Positions 1-9,924 of a DNA stretch of 64,000 bases are shown in pieces (position 1 is the first letter of the stretch; the number at the start of each line of letters is the position of its first letter). The notes below the pieces were generated by a model. That model saw nothing but the letters and a program-made list of their open reading frames with translations. It was not told where the DNA came from and did no database searches. The stretch is from Basidiobolus meristosporus CBS 931.73. Lineage: Eukaryota; Basidiobolomycota; Basidiobolomycetes; Basidiobolales; Basidiobolaceae. The DNA is taken from the NCBI GenBank assembly GCA_002104905.1, contig MCFE01000395.1:18027-82026 (forward strand), in the 5' to 3' direction. The position numbers and the translations under genes were made by a program.

Positions 1-600
1 TTCTTCCCCTTGAAATTCACCTTCTGATTCCTCAAGGTATTCATTTACCCTCTGTCTGATACTTTGGAACTGTTGCCTGGATGATTCCTATGTATATTGA
101 CCTTGGTAGCCACTTAGCTCTACTAATATATCATGTAGTATATTAGTCATTTGAGGCAAAAACGTATTCAAAATCTCTTTGGTTCCCAAAGTTCAGTGAC
201 AAACAGATGCATTCAGCCTGTACTGAGCAAACTATGTGCAAAATTGTTCTTTTGTGGCTTCCTCATCAAATCCCCTCACTCTCAGCTCATTCTTGATTCC
301 AATATTTGTCTTGTTATATATCTTCTTACATATATATGCTGGCATATTGATGCAGAGCTCATGCTGCAGCTCTCTACTCAGATTCTTCCATCTCTGTCAA
401 CTCTCTGAAGTATCTAGTTCTGCCAGATTAATAAGTAGTGCCCAAATATCTGTACAAGGACTCATCAGAGACAATTGGGCACTACTAAAATCATTTGGCA
501 AGAACTCAAACAGATCCAACATCAACTATTCAAGTCTGAACCACACTTGTGAGCTGGTGGATGGATTTTGTCTGCGTTGTACTAAAATGAGCTGAGACTT
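1..600 (-). pseudogene. Decayed minus-strand reading frame of unknown function
   Basis: Reading the minus strand from about 560 to the window edge, one frame stays protein-like for roughly 180 codons with about five in-frame stops. It contains stretches such as RWKNLSRELQHELCINMPAY and GTKEILNTFLPQMTNIL and an acidic, glutamine-rich tail. No family was recognised. It lies beside the relic transposase on the opposite strand (about 960-1,905). PIF/Harbinger elements often carry a second, Myb-like gene, so an accessory transposon gene is possible, but no Myb motif was identified. The 5' end is indistinct and the 3' end runs off the window. Confidence 0.35.
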
Positions 601-959
601 GGTATAGGGACCATAGTGATGGACTTGGATACTTATACAATAGTGTATTGACAAAAGCCTGGCCATATATGAAATAAATATGAAAACAACTGTGATAGTT
701 AAACTTTCCATATATTATGCACAATGCATCTTGGACTGCATTAACATGGATCAGATCACATCAATTGCAGATTTCCTATTTGATTATAGACTTGCAAGGA
801 AAGCATTGACAGAAATATCAAGTCATTCTTTGTGGATAATTCTTGCAACTTAACAATGGGATACATGGCAATTAATGGAGAATTCATCATAAAGAATGGA
901 AAAGCAAATAAATAAAGCTGATTGTGCCAAATTGATTTGTATCACCTCAGGCCAGTCAC

Positions 960-1905
960 CTTCTAGTTATAATATGACTTACTCATCTGAATGGTTTTTC
1001 TCATCCATTCTGTCACTACCACTAGACTTCCTTTTGACACATTAGAGGAGATCTATACCAAGTGCTGTGGACCATCTACCCTAATCTACTCAAGGAGATC
1101 CCTTGTTAAGCTTCTCTACTATTACAGGAACTATTGCTCTACAAGGCTTCATCCCCCCATACATGGCAACAAAAGTCCTAGAAGCTTTCATTCACTGCTG
1201 AGAGCAATGGAGAGCCACCTTGCAGAGGGTATGAATGACTTAGAGCAAGCTTGAAATACTAGGTTCAGAAACCCCAATAGACTTCCATATTCCATAGTGT
1301 TCAGCAACAGGTTCCATATCAAGAATATTTTGGACACCATCCCAGTTAAGATTAAGAGGACTTCTAGAGGGCAGATGCACTTTTATTCTGGCAAGTACAA
1401 GGCACACTGTGTGAAGTTTCAAGCACTGTCTGACATTGAGGGTACCATCATCTGGTTTAGTGGGCCATTTGCCAGAAGCAGGCACAACAAAGCACTCTGG
1501 TTAGAGAATCTTCCAGAGTTCAGTAGAGGGGAGAAATGAATGGCAGACTTACCATTATAGGAGACAATTGTCAGAGATTAGGTTGTGATACAGCTTATAG
1601 GAAGCTAAGGAATGGTGTGCTTAGCAGGAAGCTGAAGCACTACAATGAGATATTTAATCATTTCAGAGTGAGGGTAGCACATACACTTGGATATCTGAAG
1701 AGATTCAGCATATTGGCAGGTGAATACAGAGGAAACTCAAATATAGGAGAAAGCAGCAGAAAAGGTAAAATAGTTTACATAATTATTAATGTACAGTATA
1801 TTCATATAAGTAGACACTCACGAGAGAAATGTGTTAGGAGCATTATCAAGAGTAAATATAGCACAAAAAACACTATTCTGAGCAACATAAGTAAGATTGA
1901 GTAAG
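960..1905 (+). pseudogene. Relic DDE_4 (PIF/Harbinger or IS5-like) transposase
   Basis: The conceptual translation passes through several frames and stops but keeps the shape of a DDE_Tnp_4 transposase. The N-terminal part (991-1,254) resembles the helix-turn-helix region: FDTLEEIYTK, then a leucine-rich LVKLLYYYRN, then KSPRSFHSLLRAM. The part at about 1,297-1,539 resembles the catalytic core: LDTIPVKIKR, a YSGKYKAHCVKFQ block matching the family's YSGK..H..K.Q motif, then EGTIIWFSGPFARSRHN, which resembles the G.I...SGP..GS.HD motif. The next piece (1,536-1,904) may hold a second catalytic aspartate in TIIGDNCQ. The full triad cannot be confirmed and the gene is dead. Assignment rests on motif order only. 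Confidence 0.55.
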
Positions 1906-1984
1906 ATTACCAGTAAATATATTCTACCACTGGAACTATGGTAGAAATTATAGTTCCAGATAATGCCATAGAGTGCTGGATCAA

Positions 1985-2035
1985 TCTGGCACTATAAACA
2001 GGCTGGCACTATGTGGCACTATTCAACAGAACAAG
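1985..2035. repeat. Terminal sequence of the left-hand DNA transposon
   Basis: The last 26 or so bases differ at one position from the right terminus of the foldback element at 42,841-43,572 (CAACAGAACAAGTCTA core). Beyond it begins sequence homologous to Plavaka copy 2, which marks this as an element end inserted into Plavaka copy 1. The stretch between the transposase relic and this end is A+T-rich with a small hairpin near 1,930-1,960. Confidence 0.5.
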
Positions 2036-3288
2036 TCTATTGTATCTGCTCATCATGTTACTAGACTATTTGCTGATATCTCCAGGCCATTGCATTTATT
2101 CAATTAACCACTGCACCTTATTGCCCTGTTAATATTTTGGTATAAGTCAATAACATATATGCTAGTATGGGTGGCAATGATGTTATGACAGCCACTAGCA
2201 GGACTTCAGCCAAAGGTACTGTGATTGCTACATTCTCATCTGCCTGAGCATGATCATGAGCCTGCAACTGTGCAGAGACTTCTGTTTGCCTACTTGTATA
2301 AGAGCCTAGGAAGTCTGGAGTATTACCTTCATTGGGCATGCTGTCAACATGCCTTTTTTAGAACGTAGCCTGGCTTGTTACACTGAATGTCAAAGCAAGC
2401 TGTTATTGTACCGTTCTTTGGCTGCTGTTATCCATGTTGCTTGGCTGGGAGCAAGATGTGTTTGCTTTATTTTTTGGTGGCATATTTATAGCAATAGTCA
2501 AATCAAAGGGGAAATAGTGATATTTTTACACATATATGTGATGCCACAGCTTGATACACAATACTCTCTATGGGAGGTCTTTATTGACTCTTGCATTCAT
2601 GTGGGTGCAATGTCCCAAATGCAAGACTATCTTAAGCTCACATGAGTATTGATATAAAGAAATATAATGATGTTACATTGTTGAGTGTCAAACTGTTTGC
2701 CCCATGGAGATGACTACTTTGATTCAATGCTGTAAGTGAAGAGAAAAGAGACCATGTGACTATTGTAACAAGCCACTCAGACATGAAGTACACAGACAGC
2801 ATAGGAAATATTAAAATGGTCATGGACAGTGTTTTGCCACACAAGTTATGCTTGACCATTCATCAGTTGCTACTGTACCAACAATAACTGGCTGGCCATT
2901 TGGTATTTCTATGATGGCACCTAGCTGTATTGTTGCCTTTCACAAGCTGAGCCAGGTGACTTTGTGACACCTCTAGGCTCACCTCAGCCTTCTGAATATG
3001 GCACACAGTGTAATAGTTCTCAGGAAGCAGGCTCACTGGTGAATTGTGAGCTTATCTTCCCTATCAACTGCACCTGGTATGAGCCTGGCAATATTCCAAT
3101 TTGCAATGAGGCACCACTGATTGAAAATAATGCCAAGAACACTTTGTAGAGCCAAATATGCCCAGTAATCCACCTATGGTTGAATCATGTGTTATAGTGG
3201 CTAGATAAGTGGTGTGATTTACAAATATCAGTAAGGGGTCCTTCCATGATGTAACCTGCCACGTACATAATACAAATGGACCACTGTC

Positions 3289-3807
3289 ATGCACCTGGCA
3301 ATATATGACCCAGAGATATTCCTAATACAACCATGTGTTATCAGTTGCATGGCATTTACATCAGGAAATGCCACAATTGCAAGGTGTCTCACCTGTCAGG
3401 AATCCACTACTATAGGAGGATTGCATTGTTTACACTTCAGATATATTTCAGTAATACCCCATCTTAAGAAGCCCATGCAGTCCAACAGATGTAGTGAAGC
3501 TATAAAGTACTGCACTCAGCATCAATCAAGTGAAAATATTTTTGATATAGATGATAACAAACATTGCCAACAGCTAAGAAGCCAGGGTTACCTTGAAAGT
3601 ATATATGACCACACCTTTGCCTTTGCATTTGATGGATTTACATTAAACAAATACTCTACCAGTTAATCCTCCTGGCCATTGATTCTCATTAACCTGAATC
3701 TGACAGCTATCAAATGATATCAGAGCAGAGATCTGGTGCTAGTCTCACAGGGTTTGGGGCCTAAATTACTGTCTAACCTGGGCAGCTAGTAGTATCCATT
3801 GCTGGAT
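3289..3807 (+). pseudogene. Relic Tnp_2/Plavaka-type transposase, copy 1 (5' part)
   Basis: The frame at 3,289-3,666 encodes about 125 residues that align with copy 2 at 17,976-18,293. The succession CLTCQESTTI, a VIPHLKKPMQ block, a weak DIDDNKHCQQL block and AFAFDGFTLNKYST follows the order in Tnp_2 proteins: a cysteine pair, an I.P.L motif, D..DG..Y and a DGF motif before the W.. NLPP segment. Several stops and frameshifts follow, and the frame is cut by C1-A at 3,808. The rest of the gene resumes after 7,911 and is also decayed. It was once a cut-and-paste transposase and is not functional. Confidence 0.5.
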
Positions 3808-3812
3808 GCATC

Positions 3813-4181
3813 TGTTGCAATTTAAGAAGTGATTTGGATATAAGGTACTTATCAAGAAATAGTGATAATAGTTGAACTGTTGTTTATTCACAAAGAAGCT
3901 CAGTATTTATACCTTTGTAGAAGTAATACAGCTGCAACACTAAGTAGGGAGGGTTTCTCAATATTCAGGAGCATTCTGTAACAGTTTCAGGGTTAGTACA
4001 TAATGTTTGGTAATAGTGCTAATTTGATCCTGACTATAGGGGAATAATCATAAGATCATATATCTGGAGAAAGTGGCAAAGTTAAGGCAGTAAATGAGTC
4101 CTACAGTGACTAAGACTAGCCTAGAATTGTTAAATAAATTTTTAGCTGCTGAATGATACCAAATAGTCCAATGTTTCAACA
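3813..4181 (-). repeat. C1-A 3' LTR
   Basis: 369 bp, starting TGTTGCAATT and ending TTTCAACA on the plus strand. A purine-rich tract (TTGAGGGGGA on the coding strand) abuts it on the internal side, as expected of a polypurine tract. Confidence 0.9.
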
Positions 4182-4188
4182 CTCCCCC

Positions 4189-7100
4189 TCAACTAAATAA
4201 ATTCTTTGCAATATCTGGGCGTGTAGACACCATCAAGTACATTAAGCTACCAACCATTGATTGATAGGGAAAGTTTTGGTCCATATATGAGCTGTTTTCA
4301 TCTATAACTGGCTGAGATTTGCTTAATGTCAGGTTATTGTACATAGGGGTTACTGTAGGTTTGCAATTTTCCATTTTGAAGCGTCTAAGAATGTCCCTGA
4401 TGCACTTAGACTAACTCAGCACAGTTTTCTGCATAGGTATGTCAAATTTGACCTCATTTCCAAGAAAATAGCTCAATTTTCCAAGATCTTTCATCTCAAA
4501 CTTGCTGAAGAGATCTGATTTTGTCTGTTTAAGTGCCTCTTGATCACTTGTAGCTATAATTAGGTCGTCCACATAAGGAACTAGGATGATCACACCCTTT
4601 TTGAGCTGTTTCACATATATACTGTGATCTGCAGTGCTACGAGCGAACCCAATTTCCTCTAGATATGTGTCAATCTTGTTATACCATGCTCTGGGTGCCT
4701 GCTTAAGCCCATACAACGATTTTCTAAGTTTGCATACCTTATGGGGGCTTTTTGGATTGGTAAAACCTTCTTGTTGCTCCATATATATAGTTTCTTGCAA
4801 ATCCCCATTTAGAAAGGCTGTTTTGACGTCCATTTGGTGTAGATCTAGGCTGTGAACAGCTGCCAGGGCTAGAACTGTCCTAATAGAGTTAAACTTGGCA
4901 ACCGGAGCAAATGTTTCCTTAAAGTCTAGTCCCTGGATCTGGGAATAGCCTTTAGCTACCAATCTAGCCTTGTACTTATCAACGGCACCATTTGAGGTTA
5001 TCTTGATCTTGTAGACCCATCTACATCCTATTGGCTTTCTCCCATTTGGTAAATCTACCAGTTCCCACGTTTTTGCCTTGATCAGTGATTGGTACTCCTC
5101 CTGCATGGCTTGTTGCCACTTAGTAGTATCTGGACCTTGCATTGCCTGTTCCAGATTCTGAGGTTTGGCACATAAGGCAAGATAAGCTTCTTCATGATCA
5201 TTGGATGTCTGCCACCAGGATCCAGGGGCATTTCTTATTCTGATAGATCTCCTAACTGGGATAATCTGATCTGATCTGGAACTGGTAGAAGTATCTTCCA
5301 TCTCTGGCTGGATTTGGTACGTATCTTCTGCATTTGTGTTGATTGCATCATCAGGCAGCTGGCCAATGATTTTTGTGGCTTTCTGATCTGAATTCTCCTC
5401 AAATACAACGTCCCTGCTCTTGATCAGCTTCTGAATTTTGCCATCATACACTCTATACCCTTAAGTATCTTCACAATACCCAAGAAAGATCCCTTTTCTA
5501 CTCTTTGGTTCCAACTTTGAGCGTTTTTTGTCAGGGATGTGATAAAAAACATAAACGCCAAAGATCCTGAGGTGCTGGAGATCTGGTTTTTTGCCTGTAT
5601 ATGCTTCAAAGGGTGTAGAATCACGTAGGGCTGTTGTTGGGCATCTGTTCTTGATGTATACAGCAGTAGCAACAGATTCAGCCCAAAACTTGTAGTGCAT
5701 TCCCTTATCATGTGGCATAGATCTTCCCATCTCTACTATTGTTCTATTTGCACGTTCTGCTACTCCATTTTGCTGTGGAGTATGAGGAACTGTGGTCTGT
5801 TGAAGTATACCAGTAGACAAGCAGTATTTTGCAAACTCCTTTGAGCAGTATTCTCCTCCATTGTCACTTTGTAGTACCTTCAATTTTCACCCAGTTTGTG
5901 TTTCTGCCATGTTCTTGAAGTGCTTAAACGTCTCTAAAGCTTCATCCTTTGTTTTGAGGAAGTACACCCATGTATATCTTGTCTTGTCATCAATAAACGT
6001 CATAAAGTATCTCTTGGCTCCAAAGGACAGTGTTCTCATGGGGCCACATATGTCTGAGTGTACAATAGCCAATATTTCGGTGGTATTGATGCCTTCTGAG
6101 CTCTTGAAACGTTGCCTAGCTTGTTTGCCATATGAATATCCCTTACAAACATTCAATTTGATCGGAATTGAGTATTTTAGGCCCAAAACAAGCTGATTTT
6201 TCACCAATTGGCTCATTTTCTGTTCCCCTATGTGTCCTAGCCTCCTATGCCATGTCTTCCAGTAGGTTTCATCAGTTTCAGCAATGTTGACATACTCAGG
6301 TACAATGATCTTGCATTGTAACTTGTATATATTGTGATCTCTGATTCCCAAAGCTAATTTTTGTCCATTTTCACTCAATATTGAGCAGCTCAGCTTAGTA
6401 AAAACAAATTTCAGTCCCTGAGTAGTTGCTTTACTGACTGAGAGTAGGTTCTTAGCTATTCCAGGTATATAGAGTACGTCAGTCAGTTTTGCTGTTGTTG
6501 CCCCTGAGTTATCACTCATATTTAGTTGTATAAACCCACTGGCGGTAGCTTCCAATGCAGAGTTATCTCCCAGATAAACCTTTCTTACGGGAATAGTCTT
6601 TAAGTTGCTGAACCAATCCTTTATACCACAAATATGCTGTGATGCTCCAGAGTCAATATACCATTCATTACTTTGGTTACTTGCACCCTCTTGTACAGTG
6701 ACAAATAGCTGTTCATCAGTAGTTATATGGTTTGCCTGCTCTAGTTTCTGTTTTTTGTCTGCTTGTTTCTTCTTGCATTCTCTTGCTCAGTGTCCTGGCT
6801 TCTTACAGTAGTTACAGCAGCCAGGTTTTCTTTGGTTTTGTTGCTTTCCCTTCTTTTCTGTATGCCTTTCTGAACTGAATAAAGCATTATCTTCAATTTT
6901 CTCTGCTTGGTCATTACGTCTGAGTTCTTCATGGAGAAGTCTTCCTTTGACATAGTCTAAAGTCAAGTTGTCTTCTCTGCTTTCAAAAGAAAGTATGAGT
7001 GGCTCATACTTGTCTAGTAGGCTGCAAAGCAGACAGAGTATCTTTTCTTCATCATCTACACCAGCATTAATACTGTAAAGTTCTTCTGCAAGTGTCTCCA

Positions 7101-7500
7101 TTCTGGTAATGAGTTGTAGCATGTCATCATCTGGCTTTTTTCTCATGTTGAAGAACTTTTGTTTCGAATAAAGCTTGCTTGATACTGACTTTGCTCTAAA
7201 GATCTTCTCCAAGGATTCCCATGCTGCTTTGGCAGTATTTGAGGCATGGATTTGTCCAATGAAGGAGTCTTGCACATTAATGCATATTGCATTGAAGGCC
7301 TTTCTCTCCTTCTCTTGAAACTTCTCCAAATCTTCTGCTGTTCCTTTGGGCTCAACTTCCTTTCCTGTTACTATGTTCCAAAGCTTTCTTTCCTCAAGGT
7401 GGATCTGCATCTTGATTCTCCAAAGTCTGTAGTTCTTCCCATCAAACCTCTCCTTTACAGGGAAGATGTTGGTATTGCTTTGTTTGCTGGTAGAAGTCAT
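4189..7500 (-). pseudogene. Copia gag-pol polyprotein of C1-A (gag, protease, integrase, RT; RNase H deleted)
   Basis: The coding start is at 7,500. The gag part (to about 6,787) begins with a DUF4219/UBN2-like region and reaches a zinc knuckle CNYCKKPGH where the next codon, Trp in C1-B, is a stop. The protease/GAG-pre-integrase part (6,660-6,200) has WYIDSGASQHI and TWHRRLGHIG. The integrase (6,150-5,460) shows HSDICGP, LQSDNGGEY and GVAERANR, the three DDE residues, with a stop (TGA) between pieces. The RT (5,451-4,411) has KTAFLNGDL, LYGLKQAPRAW and an intact YVDD. The frame then meets a TAG where the family has the Gln of LSQSK. The short remainder (4,374-4,189) jumps from RPDIA to the last codons before the polypurine tract, so RNase H is missing. 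Not autonomous. Confidence 0.85.
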
Positions 7501-7522
7501 CTTTAGAATAGATTAAGGCAAT

Positions 7523-7536
7523 CAGGGCTCATAACC
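7523..7536 (-). other. C1-A primer-binding site, complementary to the anticodon loop of initiator tRNA-Met
   Basis: Directly inside the 5' LTR the coding strand reads GGTTATGAGCCCTG. Its complement CAGGGCTCATAACC is, from memory of the yeast molecule, the anticodon stem-loop of initiator tRNA-Met rather than its 3' end. This is the half-tRNA priming known for Drosophila copia. Confidence 0.75.
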
Positions 7537-7905
7537 TGTTGCAATTTAAGAAGTGATTTGGATATAAGGAACTTATCAAGAAATAGTGATAATAGTTGAA
7601 CTGTTGTTTATTCACAAAGAAGCTCAGTATTTATACCTTTGTAGAAGTAATACAGCTGCAACATTAAGTAGGGAGGGTTTCTCAATATTCAGGAGCATTC
7701 TGTAACAGATTCAGGGTTAGTACATAATGTTTGGTAATAGTGCTAATTTGATCCTGACTATAGGGGAATAATCATAAGATCATATATCTGGAGAAAGTGG
7801 CAAAGTCAAGGCAGTAAATGAGTCCTACAGTGACTAAGACTAGCCTAGAATTGTTAAATAAATTTTTAGCTGCTGAATGATACCAAATAGTCCAATATTT
7901 CAACA
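7537..7905 (-). repeat. C1-A 5' LTR
   Basis: 369 bp, nearly identical to 3,813-4,181. It is followed by the second copy of the GCATC target duplication. Confidence 0.9.
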
Positions 7906-8640
7906 GCATCTTGTATGCTTTCCAGCAGGACACTACCAAAGGTGTCATACATAGTGCATATTGTTTTCTGCATTGGAGATACCCTAGCCATCAGCAAGAT
8001 GGCTGACTTTTCTGGGCACAGTGAACGGCATTGCTGTTAAATATGTAAGATCCTGGGGATTTACACCATTATCCACACAAACTACTATTTTATGTATACC
8101 ATACTAAAAACCGCATCTCCCCACAGAAGGATTGTACATTAGTCAGCACGCAATTGCAGCAAAGTAGGCAAGCTATAAATCATTAGCTAGAATATGGAAT
8201 TAATTGGAAACTGGGGATAATTCTAATGCAAAGTGTCTGTTGGGGCAAATGCTTTTTGCTAGGAGTATTGCAATAGTTTTGCAACAATATACCTGTACTA
8301 ATGGCAAAGGTGATCAAGAAGCATTTCAAGCTGAATGCACCCTTTGAGATACCTGAGAAATTTGAAATAATTGACAACCTATTGCAGAGTACCCACTACT
8401 CAAAGTACTAGTTATATGCTACAATCAATATTCAAATGCAAGGACTGGATGAACTCTACATGAATACAGGAATACTCTACCAAGGTATGCCAGAATTCGC
8501 TTGGCCACATGCCAACTTCTACACTATTCAATACAGAGCTCACTCAAACAAAAGCCAGAATGCACATTTAGGGGGGACAAGAATCCAGCAGGGAGTATGA
8601 GTTTACTGCTTAAATGCTAAGAAGGTCTTTGCAGATATTT

Positions 8641-9161
8641 GGGATCATTCTATAGCAGTTTCACAGTTAGTATATAATTATTGGTAAAAGTGCTAATTTG
8701 ATCTTGACTCCAGCAAGATGATAATAGGAGCAAGAATCTGAAAGAAAATGGGGAATTTAGGGCTGCAGATTATTCATACTGTGACTAAGACTAGTTCAGA
8801 GCTGTAAAGTAAATTTTCAGCTGCGGAATGATACCAAATAGCTCAATGTTTCCGCACTCCCTCTTGACAGAATGATTTCTTAGTGCTAATTTCTCTCTGA
8901 TATTCTCAAATTGTGGCCTAGCTATTAGTTTGTCAATATGTCTGGCACCACTTTGTCAGCTGGGCAGTAAGACAACTCTGCTAAGATATTTTCCACTGCT
9001 TCTCCCACCAAGTGGTGTTGTATATCTATGTGCTTGGTTCTAGCATAATTAGTAGGATTTCCAGCTAATGAAATATAGCCTTGATTATCCTTGTAAATAC
9101 ATATTGGTCACTTGAATTAAAACCCAAGTCTTAGAGTAATTTTTGTAAACATAGAGCCTTC
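8641..9161 (-). mobile_element. Fragment of a C1-like copia element: truncated 3' LTR plus RNase H
   Basis: Positions 8,641 to about 8,856 match the inner two thirds of a C1 LTR; its first 160 bp or so are missing at the junction with Plavaka copy 1. Positions 8,857-9,161, read on the minus strand, encode a decayed C-terminal RNase H tail: YVYKDNQGYISLAGNP-like, TKHIDIQHH-like and DILT-like blocks with stops. The fragment is cut at 9,162 by an LTR in the opposite orientation, so its upstream pol is absent. Confidence 0.65.
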
Positions 9162-9600
9162 AGATGAAATATTGAACTATTTGGCATCACCTAGCAGCTA
9201 AAACCTTACCTAACAATTCTGTAGTAGTCTTTTCACTGTTGGACCAATATTTAGCCCTAACTTTGCCACTCTCTTTCAGATCTAGGATTCTATGAATACC
9301 CCCCTAGAGTAAAGATCAAATTAACACTTTTACCCAATATGTTGTACCAACCCTGAAACTGTTGCACAATGCTCCTTAGTGTAAGGAAAGCCTCTGTACT
9401 TGGTGTTAAGGTTGTATTACTCCTACAAAGTTATCAATATGAGCTTTGTTATGAACAAACAACGGTTTACCTATTATCATTATATCTTGATCAGTTCCTA
9501 ATATCAAGACACTTCTTAAATTGCAACAGGTTATGAGCCCTAATTGCTTTGCTTTAATCAAAATATAACATCTACCACTAAACAAGACCCTATGAGAGTT
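9162..9600 (+). mobile_element. Fragment of a C1-like copia element: 5' LTR, primer site and first gag codons
   Basis: Positions 9,162-9,528 are a diverged C1 LTR in plus orientation ending TTGCAACA. It is followed by the primer site GGTTATGAGCCC and about 50 bp matching the start of C1 gag. Homology then stops. Head-to-head with the preceding minus-strand fragment, it points to rearrangement rather than a simple insertion. Confidence 0.65.
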
Positions 9601-9924
9601 TATTGTGATGCTCCCATCATAAGGCCTTCACAGATTTTAAGTCCCATGGCTAAGAGGTACTGATCCTGTCAGGATACTGTGCAAAGATTGTTGAAAAATA
9701 ACTGCACCCCAAATTTCACAAAAAACTTTGTCAAAATATTTTGTCACAACAATATATATGTTGCTTTTGACTGGTTTCCTGCCAATTTGCTCACTTTGTG
9801 ATCCCAGACACTCAATCAACTCCTACATTTAGGTACATTGATTGGCCATTGCCTCTTTTTCACACTCCTAACTTCCCCACTCAACTGTTTCACTTACTTT
9901 TCACATGTACAAATTGATTTAGTT
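9601..9924. other. A+T-rich stretch without a recognised gene
   Basis: No reading frame, RNA gene or repeat matching the rest of the window was seen here. It may be the trailing non-coding part of the decayed minus-strand frame that ends near 9,925. Confidence 0.4.

Larger units (their letters stand above)
3808..7910 (-). mobile_element. Ty1/copia LTR retrotransposon C1-A (nested in Plavaka copy 1)
   Basis: Two 369-bp LTRs (3,813-4,181 and 7,537-7,905), TG...CA ends and the 5-bp duplication GCATC (3,808-3,812 and 7,906-7,910) define a 4,093-bp element on the minus strand. The LTRs differ at only about five positions by eye, so insertion is recent. It is about 590 bp shorter than sibling C1-B because the RNase H domain has been deleted. 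Confidence 0.9.
2036..8640 (+). mobile_element. Plavaka-like (CACTA) DNA transposon copy 1, interrupted by C1-A
   Basis: This unit is collinear with 16,644-19,790 (copy 2) over about 2.5 kb. It is split at 3,808-7,910 by copia C1-A, which is flanked by the 5-bp duplication GCATC; without the insert the two halves join exactly as in copy 2. The left end is cut by the DDE_4 element and the right end by a copia LTR fragment at about 8,640. No CACTA terminal inverted repeat was found. The unit carries the transposase relic described separately and, on the minus strand at 2,118-2,480, the start of a second, divergent frame. Confidence 0.6.

Noticed and set aside
7523-7536. A tRNA gene or tRNA fragment at the repeated GGTTATGAGCCC sites
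   Set aside because: Only about 14 nt match and they always follow a 5' LTR, which is the place of a primer-binding site. No cloverleaf can be formed.
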